Origin: DTU098 sp964498525
GTDB taxonomy: Bacteria; Bacillota; Desulfotomaculia; Desulfotomaculales; Pelotomaculaceae
Assembly: GCA_964498525.1 (NCBI GenBank)
Contig: CAZCGU010000010.1
Location: 62,001 to 126,000 of the forward strand
Direction of reading: 5' to 3'
Length of the DNA: 64,000 bases
Shown: piece after piece, positions 7,331 to 15,976 of the stretch
Layout of the letters: each line of letters starts with the position of its first letter
How positions within the stretch are numbered: the first letter of the stretch is position 1
Notes under the pieces: generated by a model
What the model saw: the letters and a program-made list of their open reading frames with translations, nothing else
Database searches by the model: none
Told to the model about the DNA's origin: nothing
Made by a program: the position numbers and the translations under genes

Positions 7331-8857
7331 ATGCAGGAGAAGCTAGATCTACTCACTAAGTTAAGGCAGCAGGTGGAATCTGGCGGCGGCCAGAAGAGAA
7401 TAGACAAACAACATGCAAGCGGTAAGAAAACCAGCAGGGAACGGATTAACGAGCTTTTCGATCCGGGCACCTTCAGGGAAATTGACGTTTTTGCTAACAC
7501 AACGGATGCCTATACGAAAGTAAACGGCGAAGGTGTAACTTGCGGCTATGGAGCCATGGCAGGACGCAGGGTTTACATCTTTTCCCAGGACTTTACCGTC
7601 ATCGGGGGTTCCCTGGGGCGAATCCACGCCGCAAAAATCTGCAAGGTTCTTGATATGGCTTTAAAGGTCGGAGCACCCGTTATTGGCATCTGCGACTCGG
7701 GCGGCGCCCGGATTCAGGAAGGCGTGGATGCTCTGGACGGATACGGTCAGATCTTTTTCCGGAACACCATTTCTTCGGGTGTAATTCCGCAGATTTCAGT
7801 TATTATGGGGCCCTGCGCGGGCGGCGCGGTTTATTCCCCGGCCCTGACCGACTTCATTATGATGGTTGCCAATACAAGCCAGATGTTTATTACCGGTCCG
7901 CTGGTAATCAAAGCAACCACCGGGGAAGATGTCAGTATGGAGGCCCTGGGGGGTGCGGCTACGCATAACCAGATCAGCGGCGTTGCTCATTTCCTCGCCA
8001 ACAACGAAGATGAGTGTATTGCCCAGATTAAGGCGCTGCTCAGCTACCTGCCCTCCAACAACCTGGATGAGCCTCCCACGTTTACCCCCGTGGAGCCTTC
8101 TCTCGACAGGGAAACTCTGTTGACGGTAGTACCGGTCGATCCCAATAAAGGTTACGATGTCCGCAATGCCATTAATGCCATTGTCGACGGCGGGTCCTTC
8201 TTTGAAGTCCACCAGTATTACGCCACAAACGGGGTAGTCGGCTTTGCCCGCATCAACGGCCAGGCTATCGGTATCATTGCCAACCAGCCGAGAATTTTGG
8301 CCGGTTGCCTGGATATCAACGTTTCAGACAAAATTGCCCGCCATATCAGATTCTGCGACTGCTTCAACATTCCCATCCTGACCTTTATGGACGTACCCGG
8401 CTTCCTTCCCGGCGTTCAGCAGGAGTACGGCGGCATTATCCGCCACGGCGCCAAAATGCTTTATGCTTACTCAGAGGCTACAACGCCCAAAATCACCATC
8501 ATTACCCGTAAAGGTTACGGCGGAGCCTACCTGGCAATGTGCGGCAGCGCCTTGAGAGCCGATGAAGTTTATGCCTGGCCCACTGCGGAAATTGCCGTTA
8601 TGGGCCCCGAAGGCGCAGTTAACGTAATTAACCGCAAAGAAATCGCAGAAGCAGCCAACCCCATAGAAGAGCGCAAAAGGCTGGTACAAGAGTACCGTGA
8701 CCGCTTTGCCAACCCCTATATTGCCAGCGCCAGGGGATTTATCCAGGATGTGATTGACCCCAGGGATACCCGGGATAGGGTCATCAATGCTCTTGAAAAT
8801 TTAGCTAATAAACGTGAGAGCAGGCCCAGGAAGAAACACGGTAATATCCCCTGCTAG
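7331..8857 (+). CDS. mmcI: Methylmalonyl-CoA carboxyltransferase 12S-type subunit (decarboxylase alpha)
   Basis: CoA carboxyltransferase chain, 508 residues. It has the two crotonase-like halves of the 12S transcarboxylase and decarboxylase alpha subunits. Motifs include QDFTVIGGSLGRIHAAKI, CDSGGARIQEGVDAL, GPCAGGAVYSPAL, and GGAYLAMCGSALRAD in the second half. It moves CO2 between (S)-methylmalonyl-CoA and the biotin of MmcK. With the 5S protein MmcM in the same cluster, and no membrane decarboxylase beta subunit, the likely reaction is transcarboxylation from methylmalonyl-CoA to pyruvate (or the reverse) rather than sodium-pumping decarboxylation. Confidence 0.95.
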   Translation: MQEKLDLLTKLRQQVESGGGQKRIDKQHASGKKTSRERINELFDPGTFREIDVFANTTDAYTKVNGEGVTCGYGAMAGRRVYIFSQDFTVIGGSLGRIHAAKICKVLDMALKVGAPVIGICDSGGARIQEGVDALDGYGQIFFRNTISSGVIPQISVIMGPCAGGAVYSPALTDFIMMVANTSQMFITGPLVIKATTGEDVSMEALGGAATHNQISGVAHFLANNEDECIAQIKALLSYLPSNNLDEPPTFTPVEPSLDRETLLTVVPVDPNKGYDVRNAINAIVDGGSFFEVHQYYATNGVVGFARINGQAIGIIANQPRILAGCLDINVSDKIARHIRFCDCFNIPILTFMDVPGFLPGVQQEYGGIIRHGAKMLYAYSEATTPKITIITRKGYGGAYLAMCGSALRADEVYAWPTAEIAVMGPEGAVNVINRKEIAEAANPIEERKRLVQEYRDRFANPYIASARGFIQDVIDPRDTRDRVINALENLANKRESRPRKKHGNIPC

Positions 8858-8887
8858 TGCAAGTACGGGCACGGAGGAGGAAAGTAG

Positions 8888-9076
8888 ATGTCGGAAACAA
8901 TTTCAAAAATCAAACCGGAAGTAGTTGCTGCTATCTCAGTTGCCCTGGCTCTTTTCGGTTATTCCAGTGACAGGGGCTACCAGGCCACCAAGATTAGTAA
9001 AAGCCGAAATCTTTGGAAAAAAGCAGGCATTATTGAAATAATGCAGGGTCGTGAAATGAATAGGGATTTTATCTAA
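8888..9076 (+). CDS. mmcJ: Small accessory subunit of the methylmalonyl-CoA carboxyltransferase
   Basis: Protein of 62 residues in the position of mmcJ of P. thermopropionicum (annotated there as a decarboxylase epsilon-type subunit). Residues 12-25 are hydrophobic (VVAAISVALALFGY). They are followed by a basic stretch and a C-terminal WKKAGIIEIMQGREM, a tail also seen in small subunits of biotin-dependent decarboxylases. It may tether or assemble MmcI and MmcK, but its job is not established. Start ATG follows GGAGGAAAG. Identification rests mainly on position and the general pattern. Confidence 0.75.
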   Translation: MSETISKIKPEVVAAISVALALFGYSSDRGYQATKISKSRNLWKKAGIIEIMQGREMNRDFI

Positions 9077-9119
9077 AGAGACGCAATAAGTACAGGCCTA
9101 CCATTAGGAGGGAAACTGC

Positions 9120-9554
9120 ATGCAAAAGTTTAAAATTAAAGTTAACGGCGAATTCTACGAGGTAGAGGTAGAGCAAATAGGTGGAGCTCCGGCGGCAGCG
9201 GCGGCAGCTCCGGCGGCAGCCCCGGCAGCGGCGGCGCCGCCCCCGGCGCCGGTTGCGGCTCCCGCCCCTGCACCAGCTGCAGCACCTGCAGCCGCACCGA
9301 AACCGGCCGCAGCGGCTGCTCCGGCGCCGGCTGCCGGCGGCGGCGGGGCATTATGCGCCCCGATGCCCGGCACAGTATTGGATATCAGGGTCAACGTGGG
9401 AGATGCCGTAAAAATAGGTCAAGTCCTTCTGATCCTGGAAGCTATGAAGATGGAAAACGAGCTGTCAGCGGAAAAAGCCGGCACTATCAAAGAAATTAAA
9501 GTAACCAAAGGCCAGGCAGTGAATGGTGGAGAAGCGCTAATTATTATCGGTTAG
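9120..9554 (+). CDS. mmcK: Biotin carrier subunit (1.3S-type) of the transcarboxylase
   Basis: Biotinyl carrier, 144 residues. An N-terminal assembly segment (1-20) is followed by a very Ala/Pro-rich flexible linker (about 23-76) and a C-terminal biotinyl domain. The biotin-accepting lysine is K110 in EAMKMEN. The carrier shuttles carboxyl groups between MmcI (methylmalonyl-CoA side) and MmcM (pyruvate side). The linker DNA (about 9180-9350) is extremely GC-rich and low in complexity, and creates long false reading frames on both strands. A perfect hairpin follows at 9567-9595 before mmcL. Confidence 0.95.
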   Translation: MQKFKIKVNGEFYEVEVEQIGGAPAAAAAAPAAAPAAAAPPPAPVAAPAPAPAAAPAAAPKPAAAAAPAPAAGGGGALCAPMPGTVLDIRVNVGDAVKIGQVLLILEAMKMENELSAEKAGTIKEIKVTKGQAVNGGEALIIIG

Positions 9555-9566
9555 ATAAAAATCATG

Positions 9567-9595
9567 GGTGGAGACGGAGCCAGAGCGTCTCCACC
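9567..9595 (+). terminator. Strong hairpin between mmcK and mmcL (partial terminator or processing site)
   Basis: A perfect 10-bp stem, GGTGGAGACG (9567-9576) with CGTCTCCACC (9586-9595), has a 9-nt loop. The T-run (TTTTTT, about 9604) starts some 9 nt later, so it is not a textbook terminator. It could lower readthrough into mmcL or stabilise the upstream mRNA. Confidence 0.5.
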
Positions 9596-9639
9596 TCCAA
9601 TAACTTTTTTAACCAACCAGTTGGGAGGGGATAGAAGGT

Positions 9640-10578
9640 ATGATTAAAAGGAAAAAGATTACTGTTGTTGGCGCTGGTAACGTCGGCGCAACAGCTGCCC
9701 ATTGGGCTGCTTCAAGGGAACTGGGCGATGTCGTCCTGGTCGACGTTATTGAAGGAGTTCCCCAGGGTAAAGCGCTAGACTTGATGCAGGCTGCCCCTGT
9801 AATGAAATACGACAGCAATATTATTGGAACAAACAACTATGAAGATACCGCGGATTCGGACGTAGCCATTATTACTGCCGGCATCGCCCGTAAACCAGGC
9901 ATGAGCCGGGATGATCTTCTTAACATCAACTATAAAATTGTGGGTTCAGTGGCGGAAAACATTGCCCAGTATTCACCGAACTGCACCATCATCGTTGTAT
10001 CCAACCCCCTTGATGTTATGACCTATACCGCCTTTAAAGCCAGCGGCTTCCCGGCCAACCGCGTCTTCGGTCAGGCCGGAGTGCTGGACTCCGCCCGTTT
10101 CCGGACCTTCATTGCCATGGAACTGGGTGTATCATTTGAGGATGTCAATGCACTGGTCCTTGGCGGTCATGGTGATACGATGGTATCGGTACTCAGCCAT
10201 GCCAATGTCGGGTGTATACCTGTAACCAAGTTAATACCTCCCGAGCGTCTGGCTGAAATCGTTAAGAGGACCGCCAACGGTGGAGCCGAAATCGTAAACT
10301 TCCTGAAGACCGGAAGCGCTTTCTACGCCCCGTCAGCCTCCGCTGTAACTATGGCTGAAGCGGTGCTGAAAGACAAAAAACGGATCCTGCCCGTGGCGGC
10401 CTATCTGAACGGTGAATACGGCGCCAAGGACATTTACACTGGCGTACCTTGTATTATTGGTGGCAACGGGGTTGAAAAGATTATTGAAATAGATTTGACA
10501 CCGGATGAAAAAGCCGCCCTGGATAAATCTGTCCAGGCCGTTCGTGACCTTATGAAGGTAGTCGGACTGGGTTCATAA
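9640..10578 (+). CDS. mmcL: Malate dehydrogenase (NAD-dependent)
   Basis: Oxidises malate to oxaloacetate, 312 residues, of the LDH-like MDH type. It has the N-terminal Rossmann loop VGAGNVGATAA, an acidic residue after beta-2 (LVDVIEGVPQGKALDL) that favours NAD, and the active-site loop ITAGIARKPGMSRDDL with substrate arginines. The catalytic His lies in GGHGDTMV. The start is ATG after GGGAGGGGATAG. Oxaloacetate made here is the carboxyl donor that MmcM passes on to reach pyruvate. It follows the hairpin after mmcK and precedes mmcM by 37 bp. Confidence 0.95.
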   Translation: MIKRKKITVVGAGNVGATAAHWAASRELGDVVLVDVIEGVPQGKALDLMQAAPVMKYDSNIIGTNNYEDTADSDVAIITAGIARKPGMSRDDLLNINYKIVGSVAENIAQYSPNCTIIVVSNPLDVMTYTAFKASGFPANRVFGQAGVLDSARFRTFIAMELGVSFEDVNALVLGGHGDTMVSVLSHANVGCIPVTKLIPPERLAEIVKRTANGGAEIVNFLKTGSAFYAPSASAVTMAEAVLKDKKRILPVAAYLNGEYGAKDIYTGVPCIIGGNGVEKIIEIDLTPDEKAALDKSVQAVRDLMKVVGLGS

Positions 10579-10615
10579 ACGAGTCCGGTTAGCGAGAAAA
10601 GGGGAGGATTATAAG

Positions 10616-12016
10616 ATGGCAAAAGGACCAAAAGCTGTACTGATAACTGATACGACTTTCCGGGACGCACACCAGTCCCTTTTGGCAACCCGAATGAAAA
10701 CAGAGCACATGATCCCGATTGCAGAAAAACATGATGAAATTGGATTTCATTCCATGGAAATGTGGGGCGGCGCAACTTTTGACACCTGCATGCGCTTCTG
10801 CGGCGACGACCCCTGGGAACGCCTGAGGGTTATCAGGCGTCACCTGAAAAAAACCAAGACCCAGATGCTTCTCAGGGGGCAGAACATTGTAGGCTACAGG
10901 AACTATGCCGACGATGTGCTTATTGAGTTTATTAAAAAAGCCGTTTTCAACGGTATGGATATTTTCCGTTGTTTTGATGCTTTAAACGATTACCGCAACC
11001 TGGAAGTAGCTGTAAGAACTGTTCTAGACGAAGGAGCGCACGCCCAGGGCACCATCTGCTACGCCATCAGCCCCGTCCATACGGTTGAGCACTACGTTGG
11101 AAAGGCAAAAGAACTGGCCGGTATGGGCGTCCACAGCATTTGCATCAAGGATATGGCGGGCATCATCGCTCCGTACATCACCTTCGATATTGTCAAGGGT
11201 ATGAGGGACGCCGGGATCACGCTGCCGATTCAACTCCACTGCCACTACACCAGCGGCATGGGCGCCATGGCTTACGTGAAGGGAATTGAAGCGGGAGCCA
11301 ATGTTATTGACTGCGCCATATCCCCAATGTCCGTACAGACTTCCCAGCCATCCATTGAAGTTATGTGCTCCACATTCGCGGGAACTGAATATGACACAGG
11401 TTTAGACCTTGAACCGATGATTGAACTGGCCGACTACTGGAAAAGCGTCCGACCGCTGTATGCCGGCTTCGACCTGGCTCAAAAATATCCGGATGCCGGT
11501 ATCCTTGTTTCCCAGGTTCCCGGCGGCATGATGTCCAACTTCCTCTCACAGTTGCAGCAAGCCAACGCCCTGCACCGCCTGCCGGAGGTGCTGGAAGAAA
11601 TGCCGAGGGTGCAGGAAGACTTCGGCTGGCCTCCGCTGGTCACGCCTTCCAGCCAGATCGTCGGTTCCCAGGCCGTTTTCAACGTCCTCATGGGCCGCTA
11701 TAAAATGTGCACCAACGAAGTAAAGCAGTACATGCGCGGTTATTATGGCCGGCCTCCCGCTCCCATCAACGAAGAGGCCCGCAAGATGATTATCGGTGAC
11801 GAACAGCCGATTACCTGCCGTCCGGCCGACATGCTGGAACCCGAACTGCCCAAAGCTAAGGAAATGATTTCACACGTCATGGAGAAGGAAGAGGACATTA
11901 TTTCATGCGCCATCTACCCGCAGGTAGCGCCCAAGTTCCTGGAAGAAAGAATGGCCAAAAAGCTTCAGATAGACGTCGAATTAGCTAAACAAAGCACTGA
12001 GTTTTATCCGGTTTAA
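10616..12016 (+). CDS. mmcM: Transcarboxylase 5S subunit (oxaloacetate/pyruvate carboxyltransferase)
   Basis: Biotin-dependent pyruvate carboxyltransferase chain, 466 residues, without its own biotinyl domain. The TIM barrel has the metal aspartate in TTFRDAHQSLLATRM, a lysine expected to be carbamylated in SICIKDMAGI, and the metal histidines in QLHCHYTSGMGAMAY. The C-terminal conserved carboxylase domain is present. With MmcI and MmcK it would convert oxaloacetate plus propionyl-CoA to pyruvate plus methylmalonyl-CoA, joining the first and last steps of propionate oxidation without ATP. PycB and OadA share this domain, but the gene context favours transcarboxylase. Confidence 0.93.
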   Translation: MAKGPKAVLITDTTFRDAHQSLLATRMKTEHMIPIAEKHDEIGFHSMEMWGGATFDTCMRFCGDDPWERLRVIRRHLKKTKTQMLLRGQNIVGYRNYADDVLIEFIKKAVFNGMDIFRCFDALNDYRNLEVAVRTVLDEGAHAQGTICYAISPVHTVEHYVGKAKELAGMGVHSICIKDMAGIIAPYITFDIVKGMRDAGITLPIQLHCHYTSGMGAMAYVKGIEAGANVIDCAISPMSVQTSQPSIEVMCSTFAGTEYDTGLDLEPMIELADYWKSVRPLYAGFDLAQKYPDAGILVSQVPGGMMSNFLSQLQQANALHRLPEVLEEMPRVQEDFGWPPLVTPSSQIVGSQAVFNVLMGRYKMCTNEVKQYMRGYYGRPPAPINEEARKMIIGDEQPITCRPADMLEPELPKAKEMISHVMEKEEDIISCAIYPQVAPKFLEERMAKKLQIDVELAKQSTEFYPV

Positions 12017-12036
12017 ACAAAATACCACGAACGAAC

Positions 12037-12064
12037 GGGCCGGCGGATTTATTCCGCCGTGCCC
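12037..12064 (+). terminator. Hairpin after mmcM
   Basis: A GC-rich stem pairs 12037-12047 with 12053-12064 (one bulged T) around a 5-nt loop. No T-run follows directly, so it may only partly stop the mmc transcript. Confidence 0.45.
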
Positions 12065-12083
12065 TTACCAAATTTTACGGTAC

Positions 12084-12117
12084 TTTGGATACCACTATAG
12101 TTGACAAACGATCCAAA
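12084..12117. promoter_or_regulatory. Inverted repeat in front of nifJ, candidate operator
   Basis: TTTGGAT (12084-12090) and ATCCAAA (12111-12117) form a perfect 7-bp inverted repeat with a 20-nt spacer, ending 23 bp before the nifJ start. The spacer includes TATAGTTGACA, but no good -10 follows at the right distance. A regulator site or leader hairpin is possible. Confidence 0.3.
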
Positions 12118-12140
12118 ATTAAAGGGGGTTAATTGACTAA

Positions 12141-15100
12141 ATGGCTAAAGGAAAAATTATGACCCTGGATGGTGTAAAAGCCGCATCCTATGTGTCATAT
12201 GCTTTTACTGAATGTGCCTGTATTTTTCCCATCACCCCGTCTTCCGGCATGGCGGAATATGTAGATGAATGGTCTGCCCAGGGGCTAAAAAACATTTTCG
12301 GTCAAACCGTTAAGGTTGCGGAAATGCAATCTGAAGCCGGCGCCGCTGCTGCCCTGCACGGATCCCTTGCAGCAGGTGTACTGAGCACAACCTATACGGC
12401 ATCTCAAGGCCTGATGCTGATGATTCCCAATATGTACAAAATTTCCGGGGAATTGATGCCGGGGGTAATTCACGCAACTGCCCGGGCGCTTTCGACCCAT
12501 GCCCTGAGCATTTTCGGCGATCACTCCGACGTTATGACCTGCCGGATGACCGGATTCGCGATGCTGGCCTCCAGCAGCGTTAAGGAAGTAGTAGATATCG
12601 GCGCGGTAGCTCACCTGGCAGCTATAAGGTCAAGGGTTCCTTTCCTTCATTTCTTCGACGGATTCAGGACCTCCCATGAGCAGCAAAAAATTGAGGTCCT
12701 TGATTATGAGGATCTGGCGAAGCTGGTTGATTATGAAGCCGTTGAGGAATTCCGGAAGAGGAGCTTGAATCCGGAACGCCCGATCGTACGGGGCACTGCC
12801 CAGAACCCGGACATTTACTTCCAGGCCAGGGAAGCCTGCAATCCATTCTACGACGCTGTGCCTGACATAGTTGCCGATTACATGAAAGAAATTGGCAAGC
12901 TTACTGGTATTGATTATAAACCGTTTGTTTACTATGGAGCGGAAGATGCCGAGGATATTATCATCGCCATGGGCTCCATTTGCGACACCATCGAAGAAAC
13001 CGTGGACTTCCTGCTGGCTAAAGGCGAAAAGATCGGCGCCATCAAGGTCCACCTGTACAGACCTTTCTCGGCCAAATACTTCTTCGACGTTTTCCCCAAG
13101 AGTGTAAAAAGGATTGCCGTACTCGACCGCACCAAGGAACCCGGCGCCCTCGGGGAACCGTTGTATGAAGATGTCAAGGCTTTATTCTATGACCAGGATG
13201 TAAAGCCCCTGATCATTGGCGGACGTTATGGACTTGGTTCCAAGGACACCGTACCGGCTGATGTTTATGCCGTATTCAAAAACCTCAAGTCCGACAATCC
13301 GAAGAACGGATTCACCATCAGCATCGTTGACGACATTACCGATCTATCACTGCCCAGGGCGGAGCTCATTGACGCTACTCCGGAAGGAACCATCCAGTGC
13401 AAGTTCTACGGCCTCGGTTCCGACGGCACTGTGGGCGCCAACAAACAGGCTGTAAGTATTATTGGTGACTCAACAGATCTTTACGCCCAGGCCTACTTTT
13501 CTTACGACTCCAAAAAATCCGGTGGTTTTACGGTTTCCCACCTGCGCTTCGGCAAGAAACCAATCAAGTCTCCCTACCTTATAAATAACGCTGATTTCGT
13601 ATCATGCAGCAACCAATCCTACGTCAATACCCTGGATATGCTTTCCGGGCTTAAGAAGGGCGGCACTTTCCTCCTTAACTGCGTCTGGGGTCCGGAAGAA
13701 CTGGAAGAACGCCTTCCTGCCTCCATGAGGAGATATATCGCTGAAAACGATATCAATTTTTATACCATCAACGCTGTGGATAAAGCGAAAGAATTGGGAC
13801 TTGGCAACCGCTACAACATGATCCTGCAGTCCGCTTTCTTTAAACTCGCCAATGTGATTCCCGTTGAAGAAGCAGTTGACGAATTAAAGCGCACCATCAA
13901 GAAGACCTACGGCAGGAAGGGCGATGCCATTGTCAACATGAACTACGGGGCAGTTGATGTAGGTATAGACGGCATGGTAAAGATTGACGTGCCCGAGTCC
14001 TGGAAAAACGCAGTGGATTCGGAAGAACCGCCGAAAGAAGTTCCCGAATTCGTTTCGAATATTGCCAAAATAATGAACAGGCTGGAGGGTGACAAACTGC
14101 CGGTCAGCGCCTTCGCGGGCAGGGAAGACGGAAGCTTCCCCATGGCTACCACCCAGTATGAAAAACGGGGCGTCGCTGACTTCGTGCCTGAATGGATGCC
14201 CGAAAACTGCATCCAGTGCAACCAGTGCGCCTTCGTATGCTCACACGCTGCCATCAGACCCTTCCTGTTGACGGAAGAGGAACTTAAGAATGCTCCCGAG
14301 GGCTTTAAATCTGTGAAAGCCGTGGGCAAACAGCTCGCCGGACATGTCTACAGCCTCCAGGTCAGCCCGCTGGACTGCATGGGTTGCGGCGTCTGCGCCA
14401 ACGTCTGTCCGTCCAAGGTCAAGGCCCTTGTTATGCAGCCCTTTGACACCCAGTCTTGTCTGGCTGACAGCTATGAATACGCCACTAAGAATGTCACCTA
14501 TAAAGACAACCTCTGGAATAAACTGTCTGTAAAAGGCAGCCAGTTTGCCCAGCCTCTCCTTGAATACTCCGGCGCCTGCGGCGGCTGTCTGGAAACCGCC
14601 TACGCAAAACTGCCGACGCAGCTTTTCGGGGACAGGATGATCATTACCAACGCCACCGGATGTTCCTCAATCTGGGGCGGCAGCGCTCCCTCGTCACCCT
14701 ATGCTGTAACTCCCGAAGGGAAGGGCCCGGCCTGGACCAGCGGTCTGTTCGAAGACAACGCTGAGTATGGCTTTGGTGTTTACCTGGGCATCAAACAGCA
14801 AAAGGAAAAACTTATGGATTTGATGAAGGAAGCGATGGATCTTGACATCGATCCGGCCCTGAAGGATGCCTTCCAGGAATGGATTGCGGGCAACAACGAT
14901 GCCGATGCCTCCAAGGCAGCCGCAGCAAAGATAATCCCCCTCCTGGAGGGACAGGAGCTGCCGCTGCTGAAAGAGATTGCCGGCAAGAAGGACCTTTTGA
15001 TCAAGAAATCCATCTGGATTCTCGGCGGAGATGGATGGGCCTATGACATCGGCTACGGCGGTCTGGACCACGTGCTGGCTCAAAACGAAGACGTAAACGT

Positions 15101-15656
15101 TCTGGTGTTTGACACCGAAGTTTACTCCAACACCGGCGGTCAGGCTTCCAAATCCACCCCGACAGCTTCCGTTGCCAAGTTTGCTGCCGCAGGCAAGAGG
15201 ACCAAGAAAAAAGACCTCGGCGCAATGGCGATGACTTATGGCTACGTGTACGTAGCGCAAATTGGTATGGGTTCCGATATGGCGCAAACATTGAAAGCTT
15301 TCTCAGAAGCAGAGGCTTACAAAGGACCGTCGCTGATTATCGCCTACTCCCCCTGTATTAACCACGGCTTGAAGGGCGGCATGCAAAACAGCCAGGCAGA
15401 AATTAAGAAGGCTGTCAATGCCGGATACTGGCACCTTTACAGGTATAACCCGGACCTCAAGAAAGAGGGCAAGAATCCCTTTATCCTCGACTCCAAAGAA
15501 CCCAATTTCGATGCCTTCAGGGATTTCCTGATGAGTGAGGTTCGCTACGCATCGCTGGCCCAGCTGTTCCCGGCTGAAGCAAACGAATTGTTTGCCAAGA
15601 CCCAGCACGACGCCGCTGAAAGATACGAATACTACAAGTGTCTGGCAGAAGCCTAA
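12141..15656 (+). CDS. nifJ: Pyruvate:ferredoxin (flavodoxin) oxidoreductase, single-chain NifJ type
   Basis: Converts pyruvate plus CoA to acetyl-CoA, CO2 and reduced ferredoxin. At 1171 residues it is full length for the single-chain enzyme. Order: N-terminal pyruvate-binding domain (IFPITPSSGMAEYVDEW), domain II and the CoA domain, two [4Fe-4S] motifs (CIQCNQCAFVCSH and CMGCGVCANVC), and a C-terminal TPP domain with GDGWAYDIGYGG and VFDTEVYSNTGGQ. It follows mmcM by 124 bp and uses the pyruvate that pathway makes. The reduced ferredoxin can feed HydABC and the Hdr-Flx complex encoded further on. Start ATG follows AAAGGGGG. A strong terminator follows. Confidence 0.97.
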   Translation: MAKGKIMTLDGVKAASYVSYAFTECACIFPITPSSGMAEYVDEWSAQGLKNIFGQTVKVAEMQSEAGAAAALHGSLAAGVLSTTYTASQGLMLMIPNMYKISGELMPGVIHATARALSTHALSIFGDHSDVMTCRMTGFAMLASSSVKEVVDIGAVAHLAAIRSRVPFLHFFDGFRTSHEQQKIEVLDYEDLAKLVDYEAVEEFRKRSLNPERPIVRGTAQNPDIYFQAREACNPFYDAVPDIVADYMKEIGKLTGIDYKPFVYYGAEDAEDIIIAMGSICDTIEETVDFLLAKGEKIGAIKVHLYRPFSAKYFFDVFPKSVKRIAVLDRTKEPGALGEPLYEDVKALFYDQDVKPLIIGGRYGLGSKDTVPADVYAVFKNLKSDNPKNGFTISIVDDITDLSLPRAELIDATPEGTIQCKFYGLGSDGTVGANKQAVSIIGDSTDLYAQAYFSYDSKKSGGFTVSHLRFGKKPIKSPYLINNADFVSCSNQSYVNTLDMLSGLKKGGTFLLNCVWGPEELEERLPASMRRYIAENDINFYTINAVDKAKELGLGNRYNMILQSAFFKLANVIPVEEAVDELKRTIKKTYGRKGDAIVNMNYGAVDVGIDGMVKIDVPESWKNAVDSEEPPKEVPEFVSNIAKIMNRLEGDKLPVSAFAGREDGSFPMATTQYEKRGVADFVPEWMPENCIQCNQCAFVCSHAAIRPFLLTEEELKNAPEGFKSVKAVGKQLAGHVYSLQVSPLDCMGCGVCANVCPSKVKALVMQPFDTQSCLADSYEYATKNVTYKDNLWNKLSVKGSQFAQPLLEYSGACGGCLETAYAKLPTQLFGDRMIITNATGCSSIWGGSAPSSPYAVTPEGKGPAWTSGLFEDNAEYGFGVYLGIKQQKEKLMDLMKEAMDLDIDPALKDAFQEWIAGNNDADASKAAAAKIIPLLEGQELPLLKEIAGKKDLLIKKSIWILGGDGWAYDIGYGGLDHVLAQNEDVNVLVFDTEVYSNTGGQASKSTPTASVAKFAAAGKRTKKKDLGAMAMTYGYVYVAQIGMGSDMAQTLKAFSEAEAYKGPSLIIAYSPCINHGLKGGMQNSQAEIKKAVNAGYWHLYRYNPDLKKEGKNPFILDSKEPNFDAFRDFLMSEVRYASLAQLFPAEANELFAKTQHDAAERYEYYKCLAEA

Positions 15657-15680
15657 AAACCAGTAAAACCGTAAAATGCA

Positions 15681-15714
15681 AAAAAGCCGGTGGACTTTTG
15701 TCCACCGGCTTTTT
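15681..15714 (+). terminator. Rho-independent terminator after nifJ
   Basis: A 15-bp arm, AAAAAGCCGGTGGAC (15681-15695), pairs with 15700-15714 around a TTTT loop and ends in a T-run. It closes the mmc-nifJ region. Confidence 0.93.
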
Positions 15715-15976
15715 CCTGCTTGCAATTATTTTGCTTAACAACGCGGGCATAATTAACCCATTTGCCAGCTAAAACAAGGCCTGGTCCTGAACCGGAACGA
15801 ATCCTACCTGCCGCGACACATGCGGCCTGGCAATCGTGATTAATATTTTCCTATTGAGGTAAAATACTTATGGAGTAAATCTTCAGCGCGTTTTTCGAAA
15901 GGCAGCTGGAATGTAACAGTCGTTGCCTTCTTTAAAGACAATAAATATCAGCAGGGGGGAGGGGGCTAATTTCAAC
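15715..15976. other. Intergenic region between the nifJ terminator and the phospholipase-like gene
   Basis: No gene, repeat or clear promoter is visible. The only notable part is the purine-rich GGGGGGAGGGGG at 15955-15966, the probable ribosome site of the next gene. Confidence 0.4.

Noticed and set aside
9142..9411. Long open frames on both strands in the biotin-carrier linker
   Set aside because: They come from the GC-rich Ala/Pro repeat of mmcK; their translations are low-complexity and there is no ribosome site.
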